From Actinoallomurus vinaceus (GTDB taxonomy: Bacteria > Actinomycetota > Actinomycetes > Streptosporangiales > Streptosporangiaceae): a stretch of DNA of 64,000 bases. Under the pieces are notes generated by a model that was not told where the DNA came from, searched no databases, and saw only the letters and a list, made by a program, of their open reading frames with translations. Positions 16,395-24,907 of the stretch are shown piece after piece; the stretch's first letter is position 1, and each line of letters opens with the position of its first letter. The stretch covers positions 124,001 to 188,000 of the forward strand of contig NZ_BAABHK010000019.1 of the NCBI RefSeq assembly GCF_039542055.1. The letters run 5' to 3'. A program made the translations under genes and the position numbers.

Positions 16395-17276
16395 CTACAG
16401 ACCGCTCTCGGGGTCGCGGTCGTTGGACGGGCGCCAGGCCAGCAGCCGGCGTTCGAGCACCGTGAGCAGGAATTCGGCGGCCAGCGCCATCACCGCGACC
16501 AGCACGGTGCCGGCGTACACGCCGTTGGGGTTGAAGTTGCCCTTCGCCTGGTTGATCAGCAGGCCCAGGCCGTGCTGGGCACCGATGATCTCGCCGACGA
16601 CCGCGCCGATGAGGGCGAAGCCGAAGGCGACGTGGAGGCTGGCGATGATCCACGTGAACGCCGACGGGATGACCACCTGTGTGGTGACCTTCCACGGCGA
16701 GGCGCCGAGGATCCGCGCGTTGGCGATCAGGTTCCGGTCGACCTCGCGGGTGCCCTGGAAGGCGTTGAAGAACACCACGAAGAACACCAGGACGACGGCG
16801 GTCGCCACCTTGCCGGGAATCGCGAGGCCGAACCACAGCGCGAAGATCGCTGCGAGCACGATCCGGGGGATGGAGTTGAAGAGCTTGATGAACGGGCCGA
16901 AGACCGCGGCGAGGATCCGCACCCTGCCGAGCGCGACACCGAGCACGATGCCCGCGACCGAGCCGATCAGGAAGCCGAGGAGGGCCTCTTCCAGCGTCAC
17001 CTCGAACTGCTGCCAGATGGACCCGACCTCGGTGCCGTGCTCGAACCAGTCGACCAGCTGCTTCCAGACGCCGGACGGCTGCCCGTAGAGGAAGGTGTCG
17101 ATCCATTTCTGACGCGCGGCCAGCTCCCAGCTCCCCAGCACGGCGACGACCAACACCGCCTGGATGGACAGGATCGTCGCCCGGCCGCGCAGTCGGCGCC
17201 TCCTCGCCGCCGCTGCCGTCTGTGTGTCACGAGGCGTCGCCTCTCGCGGGTCGGACACCGCCGTCTGCTCGCTCAT
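16395..17276 (-). CDS. ABC transporter permease, SsuC/TauC type
   Basis: A 293-residue inner-membrane permease. A charged N-terminal tail of about 30 residues is followed by six hydrophobic segments; the conserved cytoplasmic loop for ATPase docking is in LIANARILGASPWKVTTQVV. The region FGPFIKLFNSIPRIVLAAIF is characteristic of the SsuC/TauC group. Its start overlaps the stop of the ATPase gene by 4 bp (ATGA), so the three genes form one operon. Confidence 0.92.
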   Translation of the reverse strand: MSEQTAVSDPREATPRDTQTAAAARRRRLRGRATILSIQAVLVVAVLGSWELAARQKWIDTFLYGQPSGVWKQLVDWFEHGTEVGSIWQQFEVTLEEALLGFLIGSVAGIVLGVALGRVRILAAVFGPFIKLFNSIPRIVLAAIFALWFGLAIPGKVATAVVLVFFVVFFNAFQGTREVDRNLIANARILGASPWKVTTQVVIPSAFTWIIASLHVAFGFALIGAVVGEIIGAQHGLGLLINQAKGNFNPNGVYAGTVLVAVMALAAEFLLTVLERRLLAWRPSNDRDPESGL

Positions 17277-18091
17277 GCCGCCTCACCTGCCGTACGCGTG
17301 TAGGCCGCCTGCACCTCGTCGCGCAGCGAGTTCCAGATCCGCTCGTACAGGGCGACGAAGCGCGGCTCGAACTTGATCTCCTGGACGCGGCGCGGGCGGG
17401 GAAGGTCGATCGGGAAGACGTCCTTGACGCGGCCGGGGCCGACGGTGAGGACGACGACCTTGTCGGCCAGGGCGATGGCCTCTTCGAGGTCGTGCGTGAC
17501 GAAGACGACCGAGGGCCGGGTCAGTTCCCACAGGTCGAGCAGCTCGTCCGACATGATCTGCCGGGTCTGCACGTCCAGGGCGGAGAACGGTTCGTCCATC
17601 AGCAGGATCCGCGGCTCGTTGATCAGCGTCTGGGCGAGCGCCACGCGCTTGCGCATGCCACCGGACAGCTGATGCGGATAGTGGCCCTCGAACCCAGACA
17701 GTCCGACCCGTCGCAGCCAGTCCCGCGACCGGTCGATCGCCTCGCGTCTGGCGGCGCCCCGGAACAGCGGCCCGGCCGCGACGTTGGTGAGCACCGACTT
17801 CCACGGGAAGACGGCGTCCTGCTGGAACATGAAGCCCACCCGCCGGTCGATCCCGCCGACCGGCCTGCCGTCGATCGTCACCGTTCCCGTGCTCGCCTCC
17901 TCGAGGCCGGAGATGAGCGAGAGGGTGGTGGACTTACCGCAGCCGGTGGGGCCGACCACGGCGCAGAACTCGCCGGGCGCGACCGTGAGATCGATGTCGC
18001 GCAGTGCGGTGTAGGTGGAGCCATCCGGCGTCCGGAATCTCTTGGTGACGCCGCGCAGCTCGATCGGCGGTGTGGCCTCGGACTGGGTCAT
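17273..18091 (-). CDS. ABC transporter ATPase, SsuB/TauB type
   Basis: A 272-residue ATPase with Walker A GPTGCGKST (about residue 45), Q-loop FMFQQDAVFPW, signature LSGGMRKR (about 145), Walker B ILLMDEPFSALD (about 165) and the switch His in FVTHDLEEA. First gene of the transporter operon. It is divergent from the sensor kinase gene at 18266, sharing a 174-bp intergenic region with an inverted repeat at 18198-18230. Confidence 0.93.
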   Translation of the reverse strand: MTQSEATPPIELRGVTKRFRTPDGSTYTALRDIDLTVAPGEFCAVVGPTGCGKSTTLSLISGLEEASTGTVTIDGRPVGGIDRRVGFMFQQDAVFPWKSVLTNVAAGPLFRGAARREAIDRSRDWLRRVGLSGFEGHYPHQLSGGMRKRVALAQTLINEPRILLMDEPFSALDVQTRQIMSDELLDLWELTRPSVVFVTHDLEEAIALADKVVVLTVGPGRVKDVFPIDLPRPRRVQEIKFEPRFVALYERIWNSLRDEVQAAYTRTAGEAA

Positions 18092-18197
18092 GGGACTCTC
18101 CCCGCGTTCGTGTTGCGGAGACGTTAAGGAGCCCTCACGCCGCAGGGCGATCCTTCTGTTCGTTGTGGCGGATCTTCGGCTTTCTCGCTGTTTTGAG

Positions 18198-18230
18198 CGT
18201 TTTGTTTATCGTTCCGAAACGGACAAAACG
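18198..18230. promoter_or_regulatory. Nested inverted repeat between transporter and two-component genes
   Basis: Outer arms CGTTTTGT and ACAAAACG (8 bp, perfect) enclose inner arms CGTT/AACG. It lies about 107 bp from the ATPase start and 36 bp from the kinase start, a good position for the adjacent response regulator to control both directions. The A/T-rich arms stand out in this G+C-rich DNA. Confidence 0.5.
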
Positions 18231-18265
18231 GGTGTTACGGCTGTGTTGCTTGGCATACTCATCCC

Positions 18266-19957
18266 ATGTGGCCCGCCCGTGGCCGGAAGCTGTCCACCCG
18301 CATTTTGACCAGCCAGCTCAGCATTCTGGTGGCGAGCATGCTGGTCGGCTTCGCGCTGTTCGCCCACGAGGAAAGGGCGAAGCTGGACGAGCAGTACCGC
18401 CGCCGGGCCCTGGCGATCGCCCAGACGACGGCGGGCACGCCGGAGATCCAGGCGGCGATGGAGTACGGTGGCGCCGGCGATCTGGTGCAGAGCACCGCGG
18501 AGCGGATGCGCAAGGCCTCCGGCGCCGGCTACATCGTGGTGCTCGACCTTAAAGCGGTCCGGCACTCCCACCCCAACCCCGCCCTGATCGGAAAGCCGGT
18601 CGCGGAACCACTCGTCGCGGCCGACGGGCGCGGCCATACCGGCATCGACCACGGCAGTCTCTGCCGGTCCGCGAACGGCAAGGCCCCGCTGTACGGGCCG
18701 TCCGGCGCTCTCGTCGGGGAGGTCTCCGCCGGGATCTGCGAGCGCGCCGTCTCCAGCACGCTTTGGAGTGAACTACCCGCGTTCGGCCTGTGGCTGGGCA
18801 TCGCGCTGGCCTTCGGCGCGGGCGCGTCGTACGTGCTCGCGTCGCGGCTGAAGCGCCGCACGTTCGGGCTGGAGCTGGAGGAGATCGCCAAGCTCCTGCA
18901 GGAACGCGAGGCCATGCTGCACGGGATCAAGGAGGGCGTGATCGGCTTCGACCGCGCCGAGCGGATCACCATCGTGAACGACGAGGCCCGGCGGCTGCTC
19001 GGGCTCGGCGCGTCGGCGGTCGGGCGCCGGCTGGAGGAGGTCGTGCGGCCCGGGCGGCTGCGCGACGTCCTGGCCGGCGCGGACGGCGGCGCCGACGCGT
19101 CCGTGCTCACCGACGAGCACTATCTGACGGTCAACCGCCGGCCGGTACGCCTGCGCGGCCGGGAACTGGGCGCCGTCGTGACGCTGCGGGACCGCACCGA
19201 GCTGTCGGGGTTGCTGCGCGAGCTGGACGGCGTGCGCGCCCTGACGGATGCGCTCCGGGCCCAGCAGCACGAATTCTCCAACCGCATGCACACCGTCGCG
19301 GGGCTGCTGGAGCTCGGCGACCATGACGAGGCGATCGCCTACCTCACCACCGCGCAGGGCGCCGAGGCGGCGCTGTCGGAGTCGGTGCGGGAGCGCATCG
19401 CGAACCCCCTGGTCGTCGGCCTGATCCTGGCGAAGTCCGTGGTCGCCGCCGAGCGCGGCGTCACCCTGACGCTCACCGAGGACTCATGGTTGGGAGAGTC
19501 TCCCTCGCACGTCCAGGCGGTGCTCACGATCCTCGGCAACCTCGTGGACAACGCCATCGACGCCGCCGGGAGGCCGCGGCCGGGAGCGCCGGCGGCGCGG
19601 CCCACCGAGGTGACCGTTCGGCTCACCGACGGTGACGGGATCACGATGGTCGTCTCTGACACCGGTCCCGGTATCCCGCCCGGCTGCGCCGATCTGATCT
19701 TCACGGACGGGTACAGCACCAAGCACACCGATCGCGGCGGCACGGATGACGCGAGGCGAGCGTTCGAGGTGCGCCGTCGCGGGCTCGGCCTGGCCATCGT
19801 CCACCGGCTCGTCCGCCGGATCGGCGGCAGCATCCACGTCGGCGAGGGCCCGGGGGCCACCTTCACGGTGCGACTGCCCGACTCCACCCGGCTCCACGAG
19901 GCCGGTGAGCATCGCGAGCCCGGTCCGCAGCCACACGCGAAGGAGACGATCGGATGA
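18266..19957 (+). CDS. Sensor histidine kinase, CitA/DcuS family
   Basis: A 563-residue membrane sensor. First membrane helix about residues 13-30, an extracytoplasmic PAS-like sensor domain to about 170 (with SGAGYIVVLDLKAVRHSHP and GKPVAEP, typical of CitA/DcuS), second helix about 175-195, cytoplasmic PAS (KEGVIGFDRAERITIVNDEA, about 220-240), phospho-acceptor His near 334 in QQHEFSNRMH, N-box LGNLVDNAIDAA near 423, and G-boxes SDTGPGIPP and GLGLAIVHRLV. The family senses citrate or C4-dicarboxylates. CATACT ends 6 nt before the ATG, consistent with a leaderless mRNA. The stop overlaps the response-regulator start (ATGA). Confidence 0.93.
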   Translation: MWPARGRKLSTRILTSQLSILVASMLVGFALFAHEERAKLDEQYRRRALAIAQTTAGTPEIQAAMEYGGAGDLVQSTAERMRKASGAGYIVVLDLKAVRHSHPNPALIGKPVAEPLVAADGRGHTGIDHGSLCRSANGKAPLYGPSGALVGEVSAGICERAVSSTLWSELPAFGLWLGIALAFGAGASYVLASRLKRRTFGLELEEIAKLLQEREAMLHGIKEGVIGFDRAERITIVNDEARRLLGLGASAVGRRLEEVVRPGRLRDVLAGADGGADASVLTDEHYLTVNRRPVRLRGRELGAVVTLRDRTELSGLLRELDGVRALTDALRAQQHEFSNRMHTVAGLLELGDHDEAIAYLTTAQGAEAALSESVRERIANPLVVGLILAKSVVAAERGVTLTLTEDSWLGESPSHVQAVLTILGNLVDNAIDAAGRPRPGAPAARPTEVTVRLTDGDGITMVVSDTGPGIPPGCADLIFTDGYSTKHTDRGGTDDARRAFEVRRRGLGLAIVHRLVRRIGGSIHVGEGPGATFTVRLPDSTRLHEAGEHREPGPQPHAKETIG

Positions 19958-20658
19958 TCGGTGTGCTGGTCGCCGATGACGACTTCCACGTCGCCAAGAT
20001 CCACACGAAGTACGTCGAGCGCGTCCCGGGGTTCTCGGTCCTCGGGCAGGCGCACAGCGCCGCCGACGCGCTCACCGCCGTCGCCGAACTGCACCCCGAT
20101 CTGGTGCTGCTCGACATCTACCTGCCCGACGACAACGGCCTGAACGTCATCCGGCGGGTGCTCGACCAGGCGGCCAGTGACGACGGTTCCGCGCCTCCGG
20201 ACTTCATCGTGATCAGCTCGGCCCGCGACGTGGCGAGCGTGCGACGGGCCATGCAACTCGGAACCGTGCACTACCTCGTCAAGCCCTTCGGCTTCGCGGC
20301 ACTGCGGGAGCGGCTGACCGCGTACGAGGAACTCCACGCCCGGCTCACCACGCTGGATGACCAGACCGCCGATCAGGCCGACGTCGACGCGCTGTACGGC
20401 CTGCTCCGCGGGCCCGCGGCCCTGCCGTCGACCCTGCCGAAGGGGCACTCGGCGCCGACGCTGCAACGCGTCCGGGACGCCGTACGGTCGGCGTCCGACG
20501 ACATGTCGGCCGCCGAGGTCGCCGCACTCGTGGGCATCAGCCGCCCGACCGCCCAGCGGTACCTCGCCTACCTGGCCCGGCACGGCGTCGTCGAGCTTCG
20601 GCTCCGCTACGGCGTCACCGGCCGGCCGGAGCATCGCTACAGCGCCGCCACCTCCTGA
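19954..20658 (+). CDS. Response regulator, CitB/DcuR family
   Basis: A 234-residue regulator: receiver domain (about 1-120) with acidic pocket ADDDFH, phospho-acceptor Asp near 54 in LVLLDIYLPDDNG, and the conserved Lys in YLVKPFGF. The C-terminal DNA-binding domain contains MSAAEVAALVGISRPTAQRY, the winged HTH of CitB/DcuR regulators. Translationally coupled to its kinase. Likely target is the inverted repeat at 18198-18230 and the divergent ABC transporter. Confidence 0.93.
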   Translation: MIGVLVADDDFHVAKIHTKYVERVPGFSVLGQAHSAADALTAVAELHPDLVLLDIYLPDDNGLNVIRRVLDQAASDDGSAPPDFIVISSARDVASVRRAMQLGTVHYLVKPFGFAALRERLTAYEELHARLTTLDDQTADQADVDALYGLLRGPAALPSTLPKGHSAPTLQRVRDAVRSASDDMSAAEVAALVGISRPTAQRYLAYLARHGVVELRLRYGVTGRPEHRYSAATS

Positions 20659-20682
20659 CCTTCACCGTCATCGCGGTGCGGG

Positions 20683-20698
20683 GCCGGCCTGAGCCGGC
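20683..20698 (+). terminator. Candidate terminator after the two-component operon
   Basis: GCCGGC-CTGA-GCCGGC, a 6-bp stem with a tetraloop, 25 bp after the response-regulator stop. Confidence 0.4.
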
Positions 20699-20778
20699 TG
20701 CTGGGGCCACCGCCCCTGACGGGACGCGGCGCCCGGTGGACCTTTGATCTACGGTCCGTGGATTATCCTCTGGACGTT

Positions 20779-21414
20779 ATGGCGCACATCGTGTGGGACT
20801 GGAACGGCACGCTCTTCAACGATCTCGACGCGGTCGTGGACGCCACCAACGAGATCTTCATCTCGTACGGCCTGGCGCCGGTGGACCTGGACTCGTTCCG
20901 GGCGATCTACACCCGTCCGATCTGGGCCTGCTACGAGCGCATGCTGGGCCGCCCGCTGGAGGACGGGGAGTGGGAGCGGCTCGACGCCGCCTTCCACGAC
21001 TCCTACCACCGGCTGATGGAGCGCTGCCGGCTCGCGGCGGACGCCCAGCACGCGATCGACACCCTCGCCGGCGCCGGGCACAGCCAGTCCCTGCTGTCGA
21101 TGTGGCACCACGACCGGCTGACCGTCGCGGTTCACGAGCACGGCATCGGGAAGGTCTTCCGCCGGGTCGACGGCCTGCGGCCGGAGGAGGCCGGCGGGTC
21201 GAAGTCGGAGTTCATGGTCCGGCACCTGTCCCGGCTCGGGGTCGACCCGGCCGAGGTGATCGCGATCGGGGACAGCATCGACGACGCGGTGGCCGCCCGG
21301 CACGCGGGGGCGCGCGCGGTCCTGTACGCCGGGGGCATGCAGGCGAGGGCCGAACTGGACCGGTTCGGGGTCCCCGTGGTGGACCGGCTCACCGAGATCT
21401 CCGCATACATTTGA
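20779..21414 (+). CDS. HAD-superfamily hydrolase, DWNGT variant
   Basis: A 211-residue HAD protein resembling phosphoglycolate phosphatases. Motif I is IVWDWNGTLFND: nucleophile Asp present, second Asp of DxDGT replaced by Asn. Motif II is LSMWHH (about 97-102), the motif III Lys is in GGSKSEF, motif IV is AIGDSIDD. An alpha-helical cap lies at about 15-80. ATG 20779 is preferred over GTG 20758 because the family starts right before motif I. Actinobacteria carry many DWNGT proteins; substrate unknown. It precedes the P5C dehydrogenase gene by about 140 bp. Confidence 0.82.
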   Translation: MAHIVWDWNGTLFNDLDAVVDATNEIFISYGLAPVDLDSFRAIYTRPIWACYERMLGRPLEDGEWERLDAAFHDSYHRLMERCRLAADAQHAIDTLAGAGHSQSLLSMWHHDRLTVAVHEHGIGKVFRRVDGLRPEEAGGSKSEFMVRHLSRLGVDPAEVIAIGDSIDDAVAARHAGARAVLYAGGMQARAELDRFGVPVVDRLTEISAYI

Positions 21415-21550
21415 CCTGCATGAAGCGTGTTTTGTCCGCTTGACGAGGGCATGCGAGGATGCACAGAGCGATCCTCACGAGGGATCGCGACCATGATCCC
21501 GACCCCGGGATCGACTGACGACGCTGTCACGAACTGCGGGGAGCTTTCTC

Positions 21551-23179
21551 ATGGACGCTGTGACGAACGTGCCGGTCCCCGTGAACGAGCCGGTCAAGGC
21601 GTACGCCCCCGGCAGCCAGGACCGGACCGCCGTCGAGGCGAAGCTCAAGGAGCTCGCCGGCGAGCAGATCGACCTCACGATGACCATCGGGGGCGAGCAG
21701 CGGCTCGGCGGCGGGCGGCCCGTCGACACGGTGCAGCCGCACAAGCACCGGCACGTCCTCGGGCAGGCCCGGGAGGCCACCGACGACGACGTGCGCGCGG
21801 CCGTCGACGCCGCGCGGGAGGCCGCTCCGGCGTGGCGGGCCCTGTCGTTCGACGACCGGGCCGCGATCTTCCTCAAGGCGGCCGACCTGTTGTCCGGACC
21901 GTGGCGGTCCACGCTGAACGCCGCGACCATCCTCGGCCAGTCGAAGTCGGTGCAGCAGGCCGAGATCGACGCGGCGTGCGAGCTGATCGACTTCCTGCGC
22001 TTCAACGTCGCCTTCGCGCGCGAGCTGCTCACCCAGCAGCCGATCTCCTCGCCGGGCGTGTGGAACCGCCTGGAGTACCGGCCGCTCGAGGGCTTCGTCA
22101 CCGCGATCACGCCGTTCAACTTCACGGCGATCGCCGGCAACCTGCCCACCTCGCCCGCGCTGATGGGCAACGTCGTCGTGTGGAAGCCCTCCCCGACGCA
22201 GCAGTTCGCCGCACACTTCACGATGCGGCTGCTGGAGGAGGCCGGCCTGCCGCCCGGCGTGATCAACCTGGTGACCGGCAACGGTGAGGCGGTCTCCAAC
22301 GTCGCGCTGCGCCACCCGGACCTGGCGGGTATCCACTTCACCGGCTCCACCGCGACCTTCCAGCACCTGTGGCGCACCGTCGGGGAGAACATCTCCGGCT
22401 ACCGCTCCTACCCCCGGCTGGTCGGCGAGACCGGCGGCAAGGACTTCGTCGTCGCCCACCCGTCGGCCGACCCTCGGGTGCTCGCCACCGCGCTGATCCG
22501 CGGCGCGTTCGAGTACCAGGGCCAGAAGTGCTCGGCCGCCTCGCGCGCGTACGTCCCGCGCTCGGTGTGGAACACCATGCGCGACGACTTCCTCGCCACC
22601 GTCGAGTCCCTGACCGTGGGGAACGTCGCCGAGGACCTGTCGGCCTTCATGGGCGCGGTGATCGACGACCGGGCGTTCGCCAAGCACCGGGCGGCCATCG
22701 AGCGCGCCCGCTCCCACGACGGCATCGACATCCTCACCGGCGGCGGCCTCGACGACTCCGAGGGCTACTTCGTCCAGCCCACGGTCCTGCTGAGCGGCGA
22801 CCCGGAGGACGAGATCTTCACCAAGGAGTACTTCGGCCCGATCCTCGGCGTGCACGTCTACGACGACGCCGACTACGACACCGTGCTCACCCAGATGGAG
22901 AGCGCCGCGCCGTACGGGCTGACCGGGGCGGTCATCGCCCAGGACCGTCAGGCCATCGCGGAGGCGTCGGAGAAGCTGCGGTTCGCCGCCGGCAACTTCT
23001 ACGTCAACGACAAGCCGACCGGCGCGGTCGTCGGCCAGCAGCCGTTCGGCGGCGCGCGGGCGAGCGGCACCAACGACAAGGCCGGCTCGATCTTCAATCT
23101 GATCCGGTGGGTGAACACCCGCTCGATCAAGGAGACGTTCGTGCCGCCGACCGACCACCGATACCCCCACATGGGGTGA
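21551..23179 (+). CDS. pruA: L-glutamate gamma-semialdehyde (1-pyrroline-5-carboxylate) dehydrogenase
   Basis: A 542-residue aldehyde dehydrogenase of the P5CDH type, oxidising glutamate semialdehyde to glutamate with NAD, the second step of proline catabolism. Visible: AITPFNFTAIAGN (about 172), NAD-site HFTGSTATFQ (about 260), catalytic Glu in GETGGKDFVV (about 300), and catalytic Cys in FEYQGQKCSAASR (about 325). The C-terminal QQPFGGARASGTNDKAG is typical of PruA. Length is normal. Ribosome site GGGGAG precedes ATG 21551. No proline dehydrogenase (putB) is seen next to it. Product glutamate could feed the NAD-glutamate dehydrogenase at 29690. Confidence 0.95.
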   Translation: MDAVTNVPVPVNEPVKAYAPGSQDRTAVEAKLKELAGEQIDLTMTIGGEQRLGGGRPVDTVQPHKHRHVLGQAREATDDDVRAAVDAAREAAPAWRALSFDDRAAIFLKAADLLSGPWRSTLNAATILGQSKSVQQAEIDAACELIDFLRFNVAFARELLTQQPISSPGVWNRLEYRPLEGFVTAITPFNFTAIAGNLPTSPALMGNVVVWKPSPTQQFAAHFTMRLLEEAGLPPGVINLVTGNGEAVSNVALRHPDLAGIHFTGSTATFQHLWRTVGENISGYRSYPRLVGETGGKDFVVAHPSADPRVLATALIRGAFEYQGQKCSAASRAYVPRSVWNTMRDDFLATVESLTVGNVAEDLSAFMGAVIDDRAFAKHRAAIERARSHDGIDILTGGGLDDSEGYFVQPTVLLSGDPEDEIFTKEYFGPILGVHVYDDADYDTVLTQMESAAPYGLTGAVIAQDRQAIAEASEKLRFAAGNFYVNDKPTGAVVGQQPFGGARASGTNDKAGSIFNLIRWVNTRSIKETFVPPTDHRYPHMG

Positions 23180-23284
23180 TCGCCTCGGCTCCCCCCGGCC
23201 GGTAACGTTCGTCTTGGAAGTGCCATGACATAGCCTGTGAGCAGGCAGGATGCGTGGCACGCCTGAAGCAGACCGGGGGGCTGT

Positions 23285-23830
23285 GTGGGGCGCTTGATGT
23301 CGGTTGGCGCCGTCGTCGCCTGTGCGGCGGCGGCGGGGTTCGCGGTCAAGGCCCTGACCGTGCCCGAGTCGCGTCCCGCACGCGTGGTCGACGCGGAGGG
23401 CGACGCCGACCTGGGCCGCCTCACGCTGCGCGCCGATCCCCGGCTGGCCCCCGCGGCGGGGGACCGGCTGGCGCCCGGAGAGCGGGCCGGCTACAGCTTC
23501 AGCGTCACCAACGCCGGCTCGGACACCATCCGGCATGTCGTGGTCCGCAGCGTCAAGGTCGCCGCACCGGGGACCGACGAGCGGCTGGCCGTCGTGTCCG
23601 TGAGCGACCCGTCATGCTGGGGAATCGGCCGGGTCGAGTGCATCTTCCAGGAGCTCGCCCCGGGACGGACCAGGACCGTCCACGTGGTCGTGGACACCCC
23701 GGCGAACCGGCCGCCGCGCGGCCGCATGGTGATCCAGACGTTCATGGGCCGCTTCACCGAGCCCGTCGGCGGGGCGATCCCGCTGGAGGTGATCGGCGAG
23801 ATCAAGGTGACGACGGGCCGCTTTCCCTGA
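23285..23830 (+). CDS. Secreted or membrane-anchored protein with DUF11-like beta domain
   Basis: A 181-residue protein with an N-terminal hydrophobic segment (LMSVGAVVACAAAAGFAVKAL), then a region with YSFSVTNAGSDTIRHVVV and VHVVVDTPANRP, the beta-sandwich pattern of DUF11-type extracellular repeats. Two cysteines (DPSCWGIGRVECIF) could form a disulfide. No catalytic motif. GTG 23285 follows a G-rich stretch acting as ribosome site. Function unknown. Confidence 0.7.
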   Translation: MGRLMSVGAVVACAAAAGFAVKALTVPESRPARVVDAEGDADLGRLTLRADPRLAPAAGDRLAPGERAGYSFSVTNAGSDTIRHVVVRSVKVAAPGTDERLAVVSVSDPSCWGIGRVECIFQELAPGRTRTVHVVVDTPANRPPRGRMVIQTFMGRFTEPVGGAIPLEVIGEIKVTTGRFP

Positions 23831-23854
23831 CGTGCCGGGCTGACGCAGCGCGCT

Positions 23855-23893
23855 GACGGAGCGGGCTGCCCCCGACGGAGTGGGCTGCCCTCC
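23855..23893. repeat. 19-bp imperfect tandem repeat in an intergenic region
   Basis: GACGGAGCGGGCTGCCC and GACGGAGTGGGCTGCCC follow each other in the 254-bp gap between two genes. CTTTCCCTGACG, which spans the preceding gene's stop, recurs about 110 bp later, so the gap looks built from duplications. Nothing else is seen there apart from the ribosome site of the next gene. Confidence 0.7.
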
Positions 23894-24084
23894 CTGGCGG
23901 GGCGGGCACTTTCCCCGGCGGGACGTGGCTCCTTTCCCTGACGGTTTGCGTCGGCGGGCCGCAGCCTCCACGATTGACCAGCGAGTCGACCGGCTCGACG
24001 GCCGAGATCCACGGCTCCCGGACGCACAAACGTCCGGCGGTGCCCTTCGGCCGTACTCGCGGGGAGTACGTCCAGGAGACCGCC

Positions 24085-24789
24085 ATGCCTCGTCTGGTGC
24101 TGTGGAACGTCGATCACACGCTGGTCGACGTCGGCAAGGTGACCCGGGAGGCGTACGCCGAGGCCTTCGAACGCGTCACCGGGCGGCCGCTCGTCCGTCT
24201 CGCCCCGACCCACGGGCGTACCGAGTCGGAGATCATCTTCGAGACGCTGGCGTTCAACGACGTCGAGACCACCGAGGAGCACCTGCCGGCGTTCATGAGC
24301 GCGCTGGCGGACGCGTTCTCGGCGCGCAAGGGGGCCGTCCGCAAGGAGGGGCGGGTGCTGCCCGGCGCCCGCGAGGCCCTCGCGGCGGTGGCCCGGCGGC
24401 GTGACGTGGTGCAGTCGGTCCTGACGGGCTCCATCCAGCCGAACGCGATCACCAAGCTCAAGGCGCTCGGCCTCGACAAGTACCTCGATTTCAAGGTCGG
24501 CGGGTACGGCTCGGAGACCTACCCCAAGGCCGCGCTGGTCGAGCTGGCCCGCACCCGGGCGGGGGAGAAGTACGGCGCGGTGATCGCGGAGTCCGCGACC
24601 GTGCTCGTGGCCGACTCGCCGCGCGACGTGCAGGCGGCCCGGATCAGCCACGCGAGGACGATCGCGGTGGCGACCGGCACGGCCACCCAGGCGGAGTTGC
24701 GTTCCGCGGGCGCGGACGTCGTGCTGCCGAGCCTCGCCGAGACCGATCAGGTCGTCGCCGCGATCGAGGACCTGACGTCCGGCTCCTGA
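24085..24789 (+). CDS. HAD-superfamily protein with Asn at the nucleophile position
   Basis: A 234-residue HAD-fold protein. Motif I reads VLWNVDHTLVDVG, so the position of the catalytic nucleophile Asp in DxDxT is Asn, while the second Asp and the Thr are kept. Motif II LTGS is near 116, motif III Lys near 151, and motif IV is ADSPRDV near 175. I recall actinobacterial relatives with a similar WN.D.TL start. Without the nucleophile Asp, phosphatase chemistry is doubtful; a binding or regulatory role is possible. ATG 24085 has AGGAG upstream; the longer form from 23974 is not family-like. Confidence 0.8.
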   Translation: MPRLVLWNVDHTLVDVGKVTREAYAEAFERVTGRPLVRLAPTHGRTESEIIFETLAFNDVETTEEHLPAFMSALADAFSARKGAVRKEGRVLPGAREALAAVARRRDVVQSVLTGSIQPNAITKLKALGLDKYLDFKVGGYGSETYPKAALVELARTRAGEKYGAVIAESATVLVADSPRDVQAARISHARTIAVATGTATQAELRSAGADVVLPSLAETDQVVAAIEDLTSGS

Positions 24790-24907
24790 CGGACAGATCC
24801 GCCCGGGGCGCGTATTCCGGCACGCGATAACGTCCGATCAGCGGCCGTTTGCGGCCCGGTGGCCGTCGGCTCGATGCTGGAGCCACGAGACTGCGAGGAG
24901 GCGTGCC

